Shown here: positions 55,756-64,000 of the stretch, in pieces | Layout: the number at the start of each line of letters is the position of its first letter | Position numbering within the stretch: position 1 is the first letter of the stretch | From: Pelagisphaera sp964404745 | GTDB lineage: Bacteria; Verrucomicrobiota; Verrucomicrobiia; Opitutales; Opitutaceae | Assembly: GCA_964404745.1 (NCBI GenBank) | Contig: CAYOLG010000010.1 | Coordinates: forward strand, 71,263-135,262 | Direction: 5' to 3' | Length of the DNA: 64,000 nucleotides | Program-made: the position numbers and the translations under genes | Notes under the pieces: model-generated | Seen by the model: the letters and a program-made list of their open reading frames with translations, nothing else | Database searches by the model: none | Told to the model about the DNA's origin: nothing

Positions 55756-57096
55756 TCAGCGCGACAAATCCACGCTGATCAACTGCTTGTCGTTGCGAAC
55801 GAATATGTGCCGGTCCGCATAAGCCGGATGAGACCAGAGAATATTATCGTTACGCCGGGGAAGGAAGGTGGTCGGCTCAATTAGTTTCGTTCTGGAGATA
55901 CTTTTGAAACCCTTATGAGACAATTGGCCAATAACGAGTTCTCCCTTTTCTGTAAACATCCACGTCTGATCCCCATTCTGCACGAAAAAGGCAGTCGCCC
56001 AGCGCCCCTCCTCGACCAAGCTCTGATCTTCCCAAACGCGATCTCCATTTTTCAAATCGAGACAGCGCATGACCCCATAACTATCGAGTCCATAGACGTA
56101 GTCCCCTATAATTACAGAGGTCATGATGGTACTATGCAGAGCATCCGTGTGGATCTCGCTTCGTCCCTTGCGCTTCCAAAGCAAATCGACGTCCATCTTT
56201 TCTGTATCCATTTTGTAAAGATAAGATCCATCGTAAAATGAGGTTAGAAATATTTTGCTCGTCGCTTCATCCACCACGGGATCAGCAACGTTGATCGGCA
56301 TTTTCGCTCGGTCAAATGGCCGTTTCCAAACGGGGTCTCCAGTAGTCGGTTCTAGAGCCGCGAACCAATCAGCGGTCCACACAAGCGCCAGTCGCTTTCC
56401 ATTGTGCTTAATGAATTTCGGAGCCGAATAGGAGGCTCCGCCATCTAGGGATCGCCAAACTTCCTCACCCGTGTTCTTGTCAAAAGCCATAACAACCGCA
56501 TCCGGCTGACCACCCACTTGAACATATACCCGCTCGTCATCGACCAGCGGCGAGGCCGTGACCCCCCAACCAGGAATAGCCGCATTATAGTCCTCTTCAA
56601 AATTCTTTTTCCAGATCACCTCGCCGGTAACCGCATCTAGGCAATGCATATGTCCCATCGTTCCCAAAGAGTAGGCTCTACCATCGGAAATGGCCACCGC
56701 TGCCCGAGGACCTAGAGGGTATCCAATATCCATATACTCGCAATCATATACATATTTCCAAATCTCCTCGCCTGTGGCCTGGTCGACGCAATGAACCTGC
56801 TCAACCTGCTTCGGCTCGCTTAGATAGCTGGTCAAATAGACGCGTCCATTAGCTATCGTCGGTCCGGAATAACCCGCCCCAACAGGAGCGCTCCACTCGG
56901 CTGGCAGTTGCCCGGAAGCGAACTCCGTAACCAATCCCCCTTCCCGCCAAACCCCATCCCGTCCAGGACCGCGCCATTGCGGCCAATCCGATGCCTTGGT
57001 TACAATCGAATGCGCCAGGCCTAATAAAACCAGAAGACCACCTATAGAAGCGGGAATTGAGGATATTCGAGTCATCGAGGCCGATCGGTAGGCCAT
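55756..57096 (-). CDS. Secreted PQQ-like beta-propeller protein
   Basis: A 446-residue protein with a signal peptide (Met8 is a likely start, ending near VTKASD), then the family start DWPQWRGPGRDGVW. Blades with the Trp docking motif are visible: ATGEEIWKYVYD, VTGEVIWKKNFE, NTGEEVWRSLDG, TTGDPVWKRPFD and KNGDRVWEDQSL. These proteins abound in PVC genomes. Catalytic quinoprotein residues are not evident, so enzymatic function is uncertain. It is convergent with the cryptochrome gene. Confidence 0.88.
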   Translation of the reverse strand: MAYRSASMTRISSIPASIGGLLVLLGLAHSIVTKASDWPQWRGPGRDGVWREGGLVTEFASGQLPAEWSAPVGAGYSGPTIANGRVYLTSYLSEPKQVEQVHCVDQATGEEIWKYVYDCEYMDIGYPLGPRAAVAISDGRAYSLGTMGHMHCLDAVTGEVIWKKNFEEDYNAAIPGWGVTASPLVDDERVYVQVGGQPDAVVMAFDKNTGEEVWRSLDGGASYSAPKFIKHNGKRLALVWTADWFAALEPTTGDPVWKRPFDRAKMPINVADPVVDEATSKIFLTSFYDGSYLYKMDTEKMDVDLLWKRKGRSEIHTDALHSTIMTSVIIGDYVYGLDSYGVMRCLDLKNGDRVWEDQSLVEEGRWATAFFVQNGDQTWMFTEKGELVIGQLSHKGFKSISRTKLIEPTTFLPRRNDNILWSHPAYADRHIFVRNDKQLISVDLSR

Positions 57097-57123
57097 TTGG
57101 AACCGTTTGCCAAAACTAATCGG

Positions 57124-58530
57124 CTACAAATCTATTCCGTACTTCTTAATCTTGTTGTAGATACTCTTCTCGGCAATCCCCAGAGCCTTCGCGGCCGCTT
57201 TCTTATTTCCCTAGCAGGCCAAGATCGTCTGCCGAATAGCCTCCTGCTCGATTTCTGCCAAAGGGCGATTGGCCAAAAATTGGACCGCCCTTCCGCCTGA
57301 GCAACTAAGCGCTTCGGCATGGGAAAGCCTTTTAACCGCTTTGTTGCCAAACATGAAGTCGAAATCAATCCTCTGTAAACGATTCGAATCCGACCTGAGC
57401 ACGAAAGCCCTGGAAACCGTTCTCTCGATTCCTCTAACATTCCCTGGCCAATCAAAGTCCATCAGGAGATCATGTACGCCTGGGTCAACAGCCAATGGTC
57501 GGCCCTTATCATCTCCCTCACCCAACCTCAGGAGGAAATGATCTAGGAGGCTTGGAATGTCTTCTTTGCGTTCCCTGAGCGGGGGCACCTCGATTAGCAA
57601 AACGTTGAGACGGAAATACAAGTCTTCCCTAAAGCTCCCTTTATCCACCACAGCCTTAAGATCGCGATTGGTCGCGGCGAAAATGCGAGCATTAATGATG
57701 AGCTGTTCCTCTCCTCCAATTCTGCTATGGCTCCTATCTTGCAAGTAGGTAAGCAGTTTCGACCGCAATTGCAGCGAAATCTCGCCAACTTCGTCTAAGA
57801 AGATCGTTCCCTCTTCCAATAGCTCTATCTTTCCAAGCCTTCGGCGATGAGCGCCACTGAACGGCCCCCTTTTGGTGCCCAAACATTTCCGATTCTAGCA
57901 AATCTGCGGGAGGCGAGGAGCCACTAACGCTGACAAATGGCCCTTCCGAACATCGGCTACTGCTATGGATCGATCTCGCCAAAAGCCTTTTCCCCGTTCC
58001 GCTCTCGCCGGTTAGCAACACCGTCTTATCGGATAGCCCGACTCTGGCTATTAGATCCCGCACCGCTCTAATCGCCGGCGAATCGCCCACCGTTTGGGAC
58101 CGGCTTTTAACATCCGATAAACTGTGTAGGAGCTCCGAATTCGCTTTCTCTTGACGGCTTAGCTGCATAGCGGCCCGCACCGACTTAACCAACCACTTAG
58201 GATCGAATGGTTTTGTAAGGTAATCAAAAGCTCCCGCCTTCACAGCTTGAACTGCCTCTGCCGCCTCGTTCAAGTTCGTTAACATGATGACCTCTACACT
58301 GGGGAAATCTTTTTTTATGCTTTCAAGACATTCGATTCCGTTCGCTCCGGGCATATCAACATTGAGCAGGCAAACTAGCGTTTCGTCACCGACTGCGTCT
58401 AGTAATTCATCACCAGTCTCGAACAGCTGGCAGTAAAGGCCAGCCTGATCAAAGTTGAAGCCAAACAAGTTAAGAGCTACGGGATCGTCATCCGCAACAA
58501 GAAGAGTAGAAGGTTTCTTTCACTCCGCCA
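57124..58530 (-). pseudogene. Sigma-54-dependent response regulator, decayed
   Basis: The reconstructed protein has a receiver (PSTLLVADDDP, phospho-Asp in LLNVDMPG, Lys in DYLTKPF), an AAA+ sigma-54 activator domain (LTGESGTGKRLLARSIH, FLDEVGE, RIFAATNRDL, DFDWPGNVRGIERT) and a Fis-type HTH. Three lesions break it: TGA at 58519-58521, three codons after the ATG; an extra G in a GGGGG run near 57870, exactly at the GAFTGA-equivalent loop (HQKGPFSGAH); and TAG at 57211-57213 inside the HTH, before GNKKAAAKALGI. It is downstream of the H-NOX kinase and was its probable output regulator. Confidence 0.88.
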
Positions 58531-58628
58531 TAACAATTTAGCCTCGATTTTCGCGAATACGCTCGAGAATCAGGCGACATTCTTCAATCGCTTTTTCTTA
58601 TTCTGTATTCAGCTATTGAATATATCTA

Positions 58629-58858
58629 TCACCCTTTTTTCAAAGAATTCTCTATATCGCTCACAACCTTGGCGAATCGCTTGGCTTGAATCGCATCGAA
58701 ACTGCACACCAACTTGTGGAAGAGCGAAATAGCTCCGCCCAATAATGCTCTCGTATGGCGCTTTCGACATTATCCATTAGCCCACTGAATTGGATTTCGA
58801 ATTGCTCCAGCACAGGCGTCAAAACGCTGGCGTCACCTCCCACTGCTTTAGACAAGCT
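58629..58858 (-). pseudogene. Hpt phosphotransfer domain, cut off from the kinase and frameshifted
   Basis: After the TAG that ends the hybrid kinase, the same frame continues as SLSKAVGGDASVLTPVLEQF, then ESAIREHYWAELFRSS: the start of an Hpt domain like those fused to the C-terminus of BarA/ArcB-type kinases. A one-base loss near 58718 then moves the frame. The restored reading is SHKLVCSFDAIQAKRFAKV, with the phospho-accepting His just at the break, ending in TGA at 58629-58631. So the Hpt is lost twice, by the stop codon and by the shift. Confidence 0.75.
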
Positions 58859-61030
58859 CTAGCCTTGCAATATAACATCGCCAACATCCATTTTCGAAAT
58901 CCCTGGAGAATCCTGATCAGAATCTGAGACCATAATTTCGCTCAACGTCTCGGTCAGACTATCTCGCATCAAAGGCTTGCTCAAAAAACCGTCCATCCCC
59001 ACATCTAGGAATCTCTCTCGATCCCCTTTCATCGCATTCGCAGTCAATGCCACAATTGGGACTGAAATGCCCATTTCACGGATACGTTTACAAGTATCCA
59101 TACCATTAATGCCAGGCATATTGATATCCATAAGCACGATGTCGTATGGAAAATGCTCCAGCATACGAATCGACTCGAAACCGTTCGAAGCAATATCCAC
59201 GGAGGCCCCAAGACTTTCGAGCGTCATCAAACCTACTTGCTGATTAATAAGGTTATCCTCGACTAGCAGGATCCGCTTCGAATCAAGCCAAGCGACCTGG
59301 CCCTGGCCGTCTGCAGCCTTAGTCTCTTTTTCAAATCTCTTTGACCCCATAAGCCGATCGACCGCATTCATGAGGGACTTTCTCGTAAAAGGAGTTACCA
59401 ATTTGCCCGTTTCCCTATTTCCTATCCATTTACTCTCGCGCCCTTCAGGCGCCATAAAAAGAAAGGATACTCTTTTAATTGCCCCCTTCGTATTATTAAA
59501 TTGGTCATATATTCCCTTACATCCTACCGCATTCACACCGATTATCCAAACCCATCTTTGCGTTTCCGAGGAGCGCTTCAATATCGAAAGCCCTTCGTCG
59601 GCATCGACGGCCAATCTCGTCTCGAACCCTTCACTAATGAGCATACTTTCCAAGGATTTCCCCTGCAGTTTGGAATCCGCTGAAATCAAGCATTTAAAGT
59701 TTCGACCACCGCCCAAATCCCCTCCACGCGAATCCGTTAGCTCGTTCGCCTGGGAAAGCAAAAAAGACGCTTGAAAGGCAAATTCGCTCCCTTCGCCAAT
59801 TTCCGACCTTACCTCGATCTTGCCATTGAAGAGCTTCGCCAAATCACTGGCTATCGCCAACCCAAGTCCAGTGCCGCCATAGTTTTGGGTGACCGGCTGA
59901 TCAACTTGAACGAAGGGCTCGAAAAGGGCAGCGAAGTCGCCCTCACCTATTCCGATTCCCGTGTCTTCCACTAAAAAGCGGATTTCCACTTGTCCTTCTG
60001 CACTTTCCCCCACTCGCTTCATGGTCAAGCAGACATGACCCTTTTCAGTGAACTTAATCGCGTTGTTCAGTAAATTTAAGAGAATTTGCCGTAACCTAGT
60101 CGAATCACCGACCAAAATATCCGGAATGGAAGGATCATAAATGACATTCATCTCCAAACCCTTGTCGACTGCTTTGGATAGACAAATGGCCGCAACGCTA
60201 TCTACCGTCTCCGCCAGAGAAAACTCGGATGACTCTAGCTCTATATTCCTAGCCTCAATTCTGGAGAAGTCCAGCAAGTCATTGACTATCCTGAGCAACA
60301 GTTCGGCGCTCTCTCCTACCGTCTCTGCCTGTTGGGTTTGAATCGGCGTTAGCTTTTCATCCAGCAGCAAACGATTCATTCCGATTATGCCATTCAAAGG
60401 CGTGCGCAATTCGTGGCTGACATTGGCCAGGAACGCGGACTTCGCCTTGGTTGCCTCCTCAGCCCTAAGCCTGGCTTTTTGTAATTCTTTTTCGTCAGTG
60501 AGGTCTGTATACATCCAGAATTGACCGAGAAATATTCCATCTAGATGGATAGGAATATAGCGCTGCCGAACCCATTTTCCGCCTGAGATCTCCCAATCTT
60601 TGGAAGCGGTCGCCGCTTCGCCACTAGTCAAGCGGGACGTCCACTCCTCGAATTCCGGAAATTTGACAATGACGCCACCGAGGAGACTTGTGAAATCGCG
60701 TTTTCCAGAAATTCTCGACACCTTTACAGGGTCCAATCCGAGGAATCGAACGAGGTATTCGTTGGTCAAAATTTTGCCATCTTCAAAACTTTCGAAAAGA
60801 AATCCTGAATTTATATTCTCGAGCATCGCCCCGAGAATCGAGTTGCGGAACGCAAGCTCTGATGTGCGGGCCTTGACGTCGTCCTCTAAGCTCGCTGTCA
60901 ACCGTCTCAACCGCTCGTTCGCATGGTGCAATTCGCGCGACCGGTCTTCGAGGAACTTCTCAGAGACTTTCCGCGCCTTGCGCTCTCGTTCTAGAATGCT
61001 TTTTAGCGCTGCTAGATCCTCGCCGCTCAT
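58859..61030 (-). CDS. Hybrid histidine kinase, H-NOX-associated (C-terminal Hpt lost)
   Basis: A 723-residue soluble kinase. An N-terminal coiled coil (about residues 10-60) leads to a PAS-like domain (65-180), HisKA with His206 (FLANVSHELRTPLNG), HATPase (NNAIKFTEKG, VEDTGIGIGEG, GGTGLGLAIA), a degenerate receiver without a clear phospho-Asp (about 440-560), and a proper receiver (DIVLMDINMPGING). It lacks membrane segments, as H-NOX-regulated kinases do. It starts one base after the H-NOX stop codon. It ends at TAG 58859-58861, directly before an in-frame Hpt remnant, so the ancestral protein was longer. Confidence 0.92.
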   Translation of the reverse strand: MSGEDLAALKSILERERKARKVSEKFLEDRSRELHHANERLRRLTASLEDDVKARTSELAFRNSILGAMLENINSGFLFESFEDGKILTNEYLVRFLGLDPVKVSRISGKRDFTSLLGGVIVKFPEFEEWTSRLTSGEAATASKDWEISGGKWVRQRYIPIHLDGIFLGQFWMYTDLTDEKELQKARLRAEEATKAKSAFLANVSHELRTPLNGIIGMNRLLLDEKLTPIQTQQAETVGESAELLLRIVNDLLDFSRIEARNIELESSEFSLAETVDSVAAICLSKAVDKGLEMNVIYDPSIPDILVGDSTRLRQILLNLLNNAIKFTEKGHVCLTMKRVGESAEGQVEIRFLVEDTGIGIGEGDFAALFEPFVQVDQPVTQNYGGTGLGLAIASDLAKLFNGKIEVRSEIGEGSEFAFQASFLLSQANELTDSRGGDLGGGRNFKCLISADSKLQGKSLESMLISEGFETRLAVDADEGLSILKRSSETQRWVWIIGVNAVGCKGIYDQFNNTKGAIKRVSFLFMAPEGRESKWIGNRETGKLVTPFTRKSLMNAVDRLMGSKRFEKETKAADGQGQVAWLDSKRILLVEDNLINQQVGLMTLESLGASVDIASNGFESIRMLEHFPYDIVLMDINMPGINGMDTCKRIREMGISVPIVALTANAMKGDRERFLDVGMDGFLSKPLMRDSLTETLSEIMVSDSDQDSPGISKMDVGDVILQG

Positions 61031-61031
61031 T

Positions 61032-61586
61032 TTAAGGTACAGTTTTGCTTCGTTCTAACACGAAGCGAGCACTGCAATGATCTCCAGTGGGACCGGCAAA
61101 TCGGGATAAAATCGCAGTGTCTTCGAAATACTCTAGGCACTCCAAAATCAGCCCCTCCGCCAAGTCGGCAAATGGGCGATTCGAATGGTAATTCAGGACT
61201 AGCGACCGATCTCCATCCTCATAACATTCGAATTCGGGTGGCTTGGCGTCGTCGTATAGTTTTCTTACCTCCGTATGAATTACTGTCTCGATCCCCTTCA
61301 GAAAAACAAAAGCATCAGAGATTCCTTCAAAGAACATTGTATTGTTCTTTGCGAAAGAACGAAACAAGTACCTCCCGAAGGACCGAACCAAGTCCCCCTG
61401 CTCCAGGCCCACCGACACGCTCAAACCTCCTATCATCGCTGTCAAATCTTGATGCGGATAGCTCTCGACACCTGAGTAAACGCCTTCGGAATGCGAGGCT
61501 GTTTTAGCAACAACTTCGTCGGCAACAGCAAAACCAAACTCGCTTTCAACCATTTCCAGAAACTCCGTAAAAATAATACCCTTCAC
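61032..61586 (-). CDS. H-NOX haem gas sensor
   Basis: A 184-residue H-NOX (HNOB) domain protein that binds haem and senses nitric oxide, in some cases oxygen. Proximal haem ligand His104 lies in GIETVIHTEVRKLYDDAKPPEFE, and the haem-carboxylate motif Y-x-S-x-R is Tyr133-Ser135-Arg137 (LNYHSNRPF). The N-terminal part GIIFTEFLEMVESEFG is typical. No distal-pocket tyrosine could be assigned with confidence, so NO selectivity is inferred only from the pairing with a histidine kinase. It is the first gene of the H-NOX/kinase/regulator operon. Confidence 0.93.
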   Translation of the reverse strand: MKGIIFTEFLEMVESEFGFAVADEVVAKTASHSEGVYSGVESYPHQDLTAMIGGLSVSVGLEQGDLVRSFGRYLFRSFAKNNTMFFEGISDAFVFLKGIETVIHTEVRKLYDDAKPPEFECYEDGDRSLVLNYHSNRPFADLAEGLILECLEYFEDTAILSRFAGPTGDHCSARFVLERSKTVP

Positions 61587-61594
61587 TGCATCGA

Positions 61595-61650
61595 CTGTAA
61601 ATCTTACAAACTGTAACTATTTAAACTGTTTTCCAAAAAAGCTACTGTAA
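61595..61650 (-). promoter_or_regulatory. Four CTGTAA/CTGTTT repeats upstream of H-NOX
   Basis: On the plus strand, CTGTAA occurs at 61595, 61611 and 61645 and CTGTTT at 61626. The spacings are 16, 15 and 19 bases, in AT-rich DNA immediately ahead of the H-NOX start. Such repeats could be a regulator-binding array, but no known NO-responsive operator (NsrR, NorR, FNR/NnrR) is matched. Confidence 0.35.
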
Positions 61651-62281
61651 TTATTAAACCTAAGCCGTTTGCTTTTTTCATATTAAATTTTTGTTACTCT
61701 GAACTTCAATAACTTACAAAATTTTTAGAAATTGGTACGGAATCTGACAGATGTTTTGGATGCCTACCACGCCTGCCTCCAAACTCTAAATCGACGCTAA
61801 CTCTCCAGAAAACCAAGGACGCACCCTTTTCATGATTGTAGATCCGAAACTGGTTGTTCCCGGAGTCTTTCGCCGACATCTTTCTCATTACCTTCCTAAA
61901 GCCTATGTAGAGCACCTTAGCGACGCCAATCCGAAACCTGGATTCAATGACTAATTCGTCGGAGGAGATTTCACAAGCGATTGCAAACTAAAATCTCTCG
62001 CCCGAAGAATCAGACGGATCGAGAGGCCTCTTTAATCGATACCCTTTCAGCCACCACAAACCTTGTCCGCATCATGTTCTTCAACGCTTGCGGCTTCGGT
62101 ACGATTTACTACTCGGAAGCTCCCGACTCTTCGGTCAGCCTATTGCCTCGGTATCGAATCACCTCGAACGTATTGGAAAGCTTTCCGCTAGCTTTTTCCC
62201 GCCCGATAGCCACCGCTCATTCGGGGACGTTCTTACCAAAATCGCCAACGCCTAAACCCTAACTGTCATTCAAACTGTTAC

Positions 62282-62316
62282 ATGTAGGCAAGACTGCCCA
62301 AACCGTCTGCTTACAT
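62282..62316. repeat. Imperfect inverted repeat in the 61.6-62.5 kb spacer
   Basis: ATGTAGGCAAGAC and GTCTGCTTACAT pair over 11-12 positions with one bulge and one mismatch around a 10-base loop. No T tract follows. Its role is unknown. Confidence 0.35.
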
Positions 62317-62546
62317 CGCGTTTGTGAGATGCTGATAACCCTGCTTCCCGTTTATGTTGCCGGCCTTACTCTATCGCCTGCCTTAATTTTATTGGCCCCG
62401 GAAGGCTACGAAGTTCATAGAAGCTTCCACTTTGCCTCCCATCCTCCTTACATATTAGCTAGTCGCATGTAACAACCCTTCCACGACTCGACCCCAAAAC
62501 CCTCTTTTACTGCTTTTACCCGACTTCCTCTTCTGGCATCCCTAGT

Positions 62547-63323
62547 TTAGGCGGACAACAACGTCTTCCTGCGAATCGCCTCAAGCACCCCATCCCAAAG
62601 GGTTAGTCGATTTTCTATCGCGATTTCCGCTGCCTCGATGGCCTCACTAATTTTGCGAGGATCACCATCGCAAAGTTCGTTCAACAGCCTCATTGCCATG
62701 GGCCCATGGTGCCCTTCGTCTAGCTCAACATGCCTGCTCAGGTAAAAGTGAAACGTCGGCGCCGATTCTTCCACAACTTCCGACTTTTCCAGAATGCTTC
62801 TAAACATGCTCGGTATTATGCTTTCCCGACCCAAAGCGAAGGCCGCAGCCACTTTGTGTGCCTCGCCAGATTCTATTACCTCAAAGGTCGCTTTCGTGAA
62901 GACTCTAGATGGATCAGGAAGGCAAGCCAAGTTTAACGCTGACGCAACGCCTTCCGCTTCAACTGTATCAACAAAATGGATGCATGGTTGTGTATCAGCT
63001 CCTACCTCTTCCATCGAGCGCAAGTAAATTTCAAAATGACTTAAGTACTCTCCCTCGATGAGACCTTCGTCGCTCTCTTCTTCAAGAATGACCTCATTGA
63101 TAAACCTGCGAATCGAACCATCTCCGTTCGGCATCCAGGGCTGTCGAGTCGGCGCTACATGCTCTTGCAGCTTTTTCGCGAGCGACATGAAGTCCCATAC
63201 AGAGTAGACGTGGTGCTCCATGAAGCCTTTCAGATCTTCCAAATCGCTGAGAGCCGAGTAAAGAGGATGCTCATTTAGCCGACTCGTGATCTTTGCTAAG
63301 CTAGATAACGATATCTCTTTCAC
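62547..63323 (-). CDS. DUF3050 haem-oxygenase-like protein
   Basis: A 258-residue, mostly helical protein of the DUF3050 family, which has a haem-oxygenase-like four-helix fold with a possible di-metal site. Candidate ligands are visible in FMEHHVYSVWDFMSLAK, EVILEEESDEGL, YLSHFEIYLRSM and YLSRHVELDEGHHGPMAM. Related proteins act as di-iron oxygenases in small-molecule pathways, but the substrate here is unknown. It stands alone between two spacers. Its frame is intact, unlike many neighbours. Confidence 0.85.
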   Translation of the reverse strand: MKEISLSSLAKITSRLNEHPLYSALSDLEDLKGFMEHHVYSVWDFMSLAKKLQEHVAPTRQPWMPNGDGSIRRFINEVILEEESDEGLIEGEYLSHFEIYLRSMEEVGADTQPCIHFVDTVEAEGVASALNLACLPDPSRVFTKATFEVIESGEAHKVAAAFALGRESIIPSMFRSILEKSEVVEESAPTFHFYLSRHVELDEGHHGPMAMRLLNELCDGDPRKISEAIEAAEIAIENRLTLWDGVLEAIRRKTLLSA

Positions 63324-63479
63324 ATTCTCAAGTTTGCTAGATTTTCCGCCTCCTCAAGATTTTTCCGCTCAGCAAACCCAGGTCCGCCTGTCTAAAAATG
63401 GTTCAAAGCCCTTGAGCCTCTTTGTGGCATACAATTTTTCGAATCACTAACGATAGTCGATTCGGCTCTCCGCTTTTTC

Positions 63480-63840
63480 CTAATTTCCAGCTAAATAGTT
63501 CGCTCCAACCTGAATGACCGTACTGTCCTTAATTTCGGCTTTCTCGCCGCTAAACAACGATCCTATCGGCAAGCTATCCCTTTCCACTTTCAATTCGTCA
63601 TATGGCGTGAATACAGATCCAAACCAATGGCTCTCGCCCTTCAGCTCGAATTCACCGTGAGGCTCCCAGTAGATCCTGACCGCAAGCGACGGGCTGACAT
63701 TTGGCATGGGAAGGTAGTTTGCGCCGTCAGTTGAGACAAAAACTATCGACTCCCGATCGACCTTAATGTCGTCTTAGACAAAGACCCGTACATCATCACT
63801 GACAAACAAATCGAAACAGAGGTGGGTGAGGTTACGAGAA
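63480..63840 (-). pseudogene. Remnant of a secreted anchor-like beta domain
   Basis: From ATG 63707 a 75-codon frame reads PSLAVRIYWEPHGEFEL, FGSVFTPYDELKVER and IGSLFSGEKAEIKDS. This is a beta-solenoid pattern (GaiyAP.a.v / G.i.g..v.i.g) seen at the C-terminus of large secreted surface proteins. The same frame continues upstream through FVSTDGANYLPMPN to TAA at 63774-63776 and beyond it (VSDDVRVFV), so a longer gene has been broken. The IS3-family gene begins 48 bases further right and may have cut it. Extent and family are tentative. Confidence 0.5.
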
Positions 63841-63888
63841 CTGTGACGCTTTAATCGCTCGTCTGGGCCTCTAGAAAAGACCCATACA

Positions 63889-64000
63889 ATGAAAGGCAAA
63901 AGAGACACTGCAGAACAGAAAATACGGATTCTGTGTGAGGCAGATAAAAGCGACCAGACGATCCTGGATGTCTGCCGTCAGCGGCAGATCAGCGAGCAAA
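63889..64000 (+). mobile_element. IS3-family transposase OrfA (5' part)
   Basis: The first 37 codons of a gene that runs off the window: MKGKRDTAEQKIRILCEADK, then TILDVCRQRQISEQ. This is the helix-turn-helix start of IS3-family OrfA (Tnp_1, 'M+.+R.t.EqKi.IL.Ea......i.dvCr...is.qt'). OrfB and the right end are outside. The left terminal repeat should lie within the preceding 60 bases, but its exact start cannot be fixed without the other end. Confidence 0.85.

Larger units (their letters stand above)
61587..62546. other. 960-base intergenic region, AT-rich near the H-NOX gene
   Basis: No convincing gene. Open frames at 61706-61915 (reverse) and 61981-62262 (forward) match no family and have spacer-like composition. 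The first 120 bases are AT-rich and should hold the H-NOX promoter. Repeats in this stretch are listed separately. Given the decay nearby, it may be the remains of a lost gene, but no protein trace was recognised. Confidence 0.5.

Noticed and set aside
57860..57885. Programmed frameshifting at the GGGGG run in the sigma-54 regulator.
   Set aside because: The same gene has a TGA near its start and a TAG in its HTH, so one recoding event would not rescue it.
44440..58861. Repeated in-frame TAG codons (44647, 57211, 58859), as if TAG were read as an amino acid.
   Set aside because: TAA and TGA interrupt genes equally (38552, 38803, 48032, 48179, 58519, 63774), indels accompany them, and TAG serves as a normal terminator at the ends of genes such as sufC and dnaG. 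Decay explains all cases.
61706..62262. Two open frames in the 960-base spacer right of H-NOX.
   Set aside because: No recognisable domain or signal, poor start contexts and spacer-like composition.

Overview
The window comes from a Gram-negative bacterium, most likely a Verrucomicrobiota member of the Opitutae. It has lipid A synthesis (LpxA), a complete mreBCD/PBP2 rod-shape operon, and many genes typical of the PVC group: a DUF1501/DUF1549-DUF1553 pair, a secreted sulfatase, DUF4159, SMP-30 and PQQ-like beta-propellers. The lineage is inferred from gene content and protein character only; no rRNA gene is present.

From 1 to about 37.2 kb the sequence is compact housekeeping DNA with intact reading frames. 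In order it holds a SUF Fe-S assembly operon (sufC end, sufB, sufD, sufT), clpP, a reverse-strand block (fluC, amidase, infC, A-type Fe-S carrier, pdxA, lpxA, an unknown gene, aroB, a secreted DUF362-like protein), a TPR lipoprotein with dnaG, rpoD and tatA, mreB-mreC-mreD-mrdA, a MoxR/DUF58/transglutaminase operon, a nucleoside phosphorylase, tRNA-Gln(CTG), recF, queE-queD-queC, and several secreted or membrane proteins. DnaG lacks three of the four zinc ligands usual in its N-terminal domain.

From 37.5 to 64 kb the character changes. Intact accessory genes (SMP-30, DUF4159, sulfatase, BLUF photoreceptor, DoxX-like, FAD oxidoreductase, DUF2071, DUF1501/DUF1553, two photolyase-family proteins, a PQQ propeller, H-NOX, hybrid histidine kinase, DUF3050) alternate with clearly decayed ones: a phytase-like secreted protein, a DUF3303-like protein, a CPA2-type antiporter, an Hpt domain, a sigma-54 response regulator and a secreted anchor-like domain. 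The lesions are TAG, TGA and TAA nonsense codons as well as one-base indels, while the housekeeping half is clean. Real gene erosion therefore explains them better than random sequencing error or codon reassignment. A partial IS3-family transposase gene runs off the right end, and a 100-base N run (47873-47972) marks a scaffold gap.

The most interesting functional set is a light and nitric oxide sensing region. It contains a BLUF blue-light sensor, a FAD oxidoreductase/DoxX/DUF2071 group, and two overlapping photolyase-family genes, the first with its FAD domain ahead of the alpha/beta domain. It also contains an H-NOX gas sensor with its hybrid kinase. The output side of the H-NOX pathway (Hpt and response regulator) is broken in several places, so this looks like a signalling pathway caught while being lost. 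Several long imperfect inverted repeats, and a degenerate copy of the tRNA-Gln 3' end next to that tRNA, are candidate small repeat elements.
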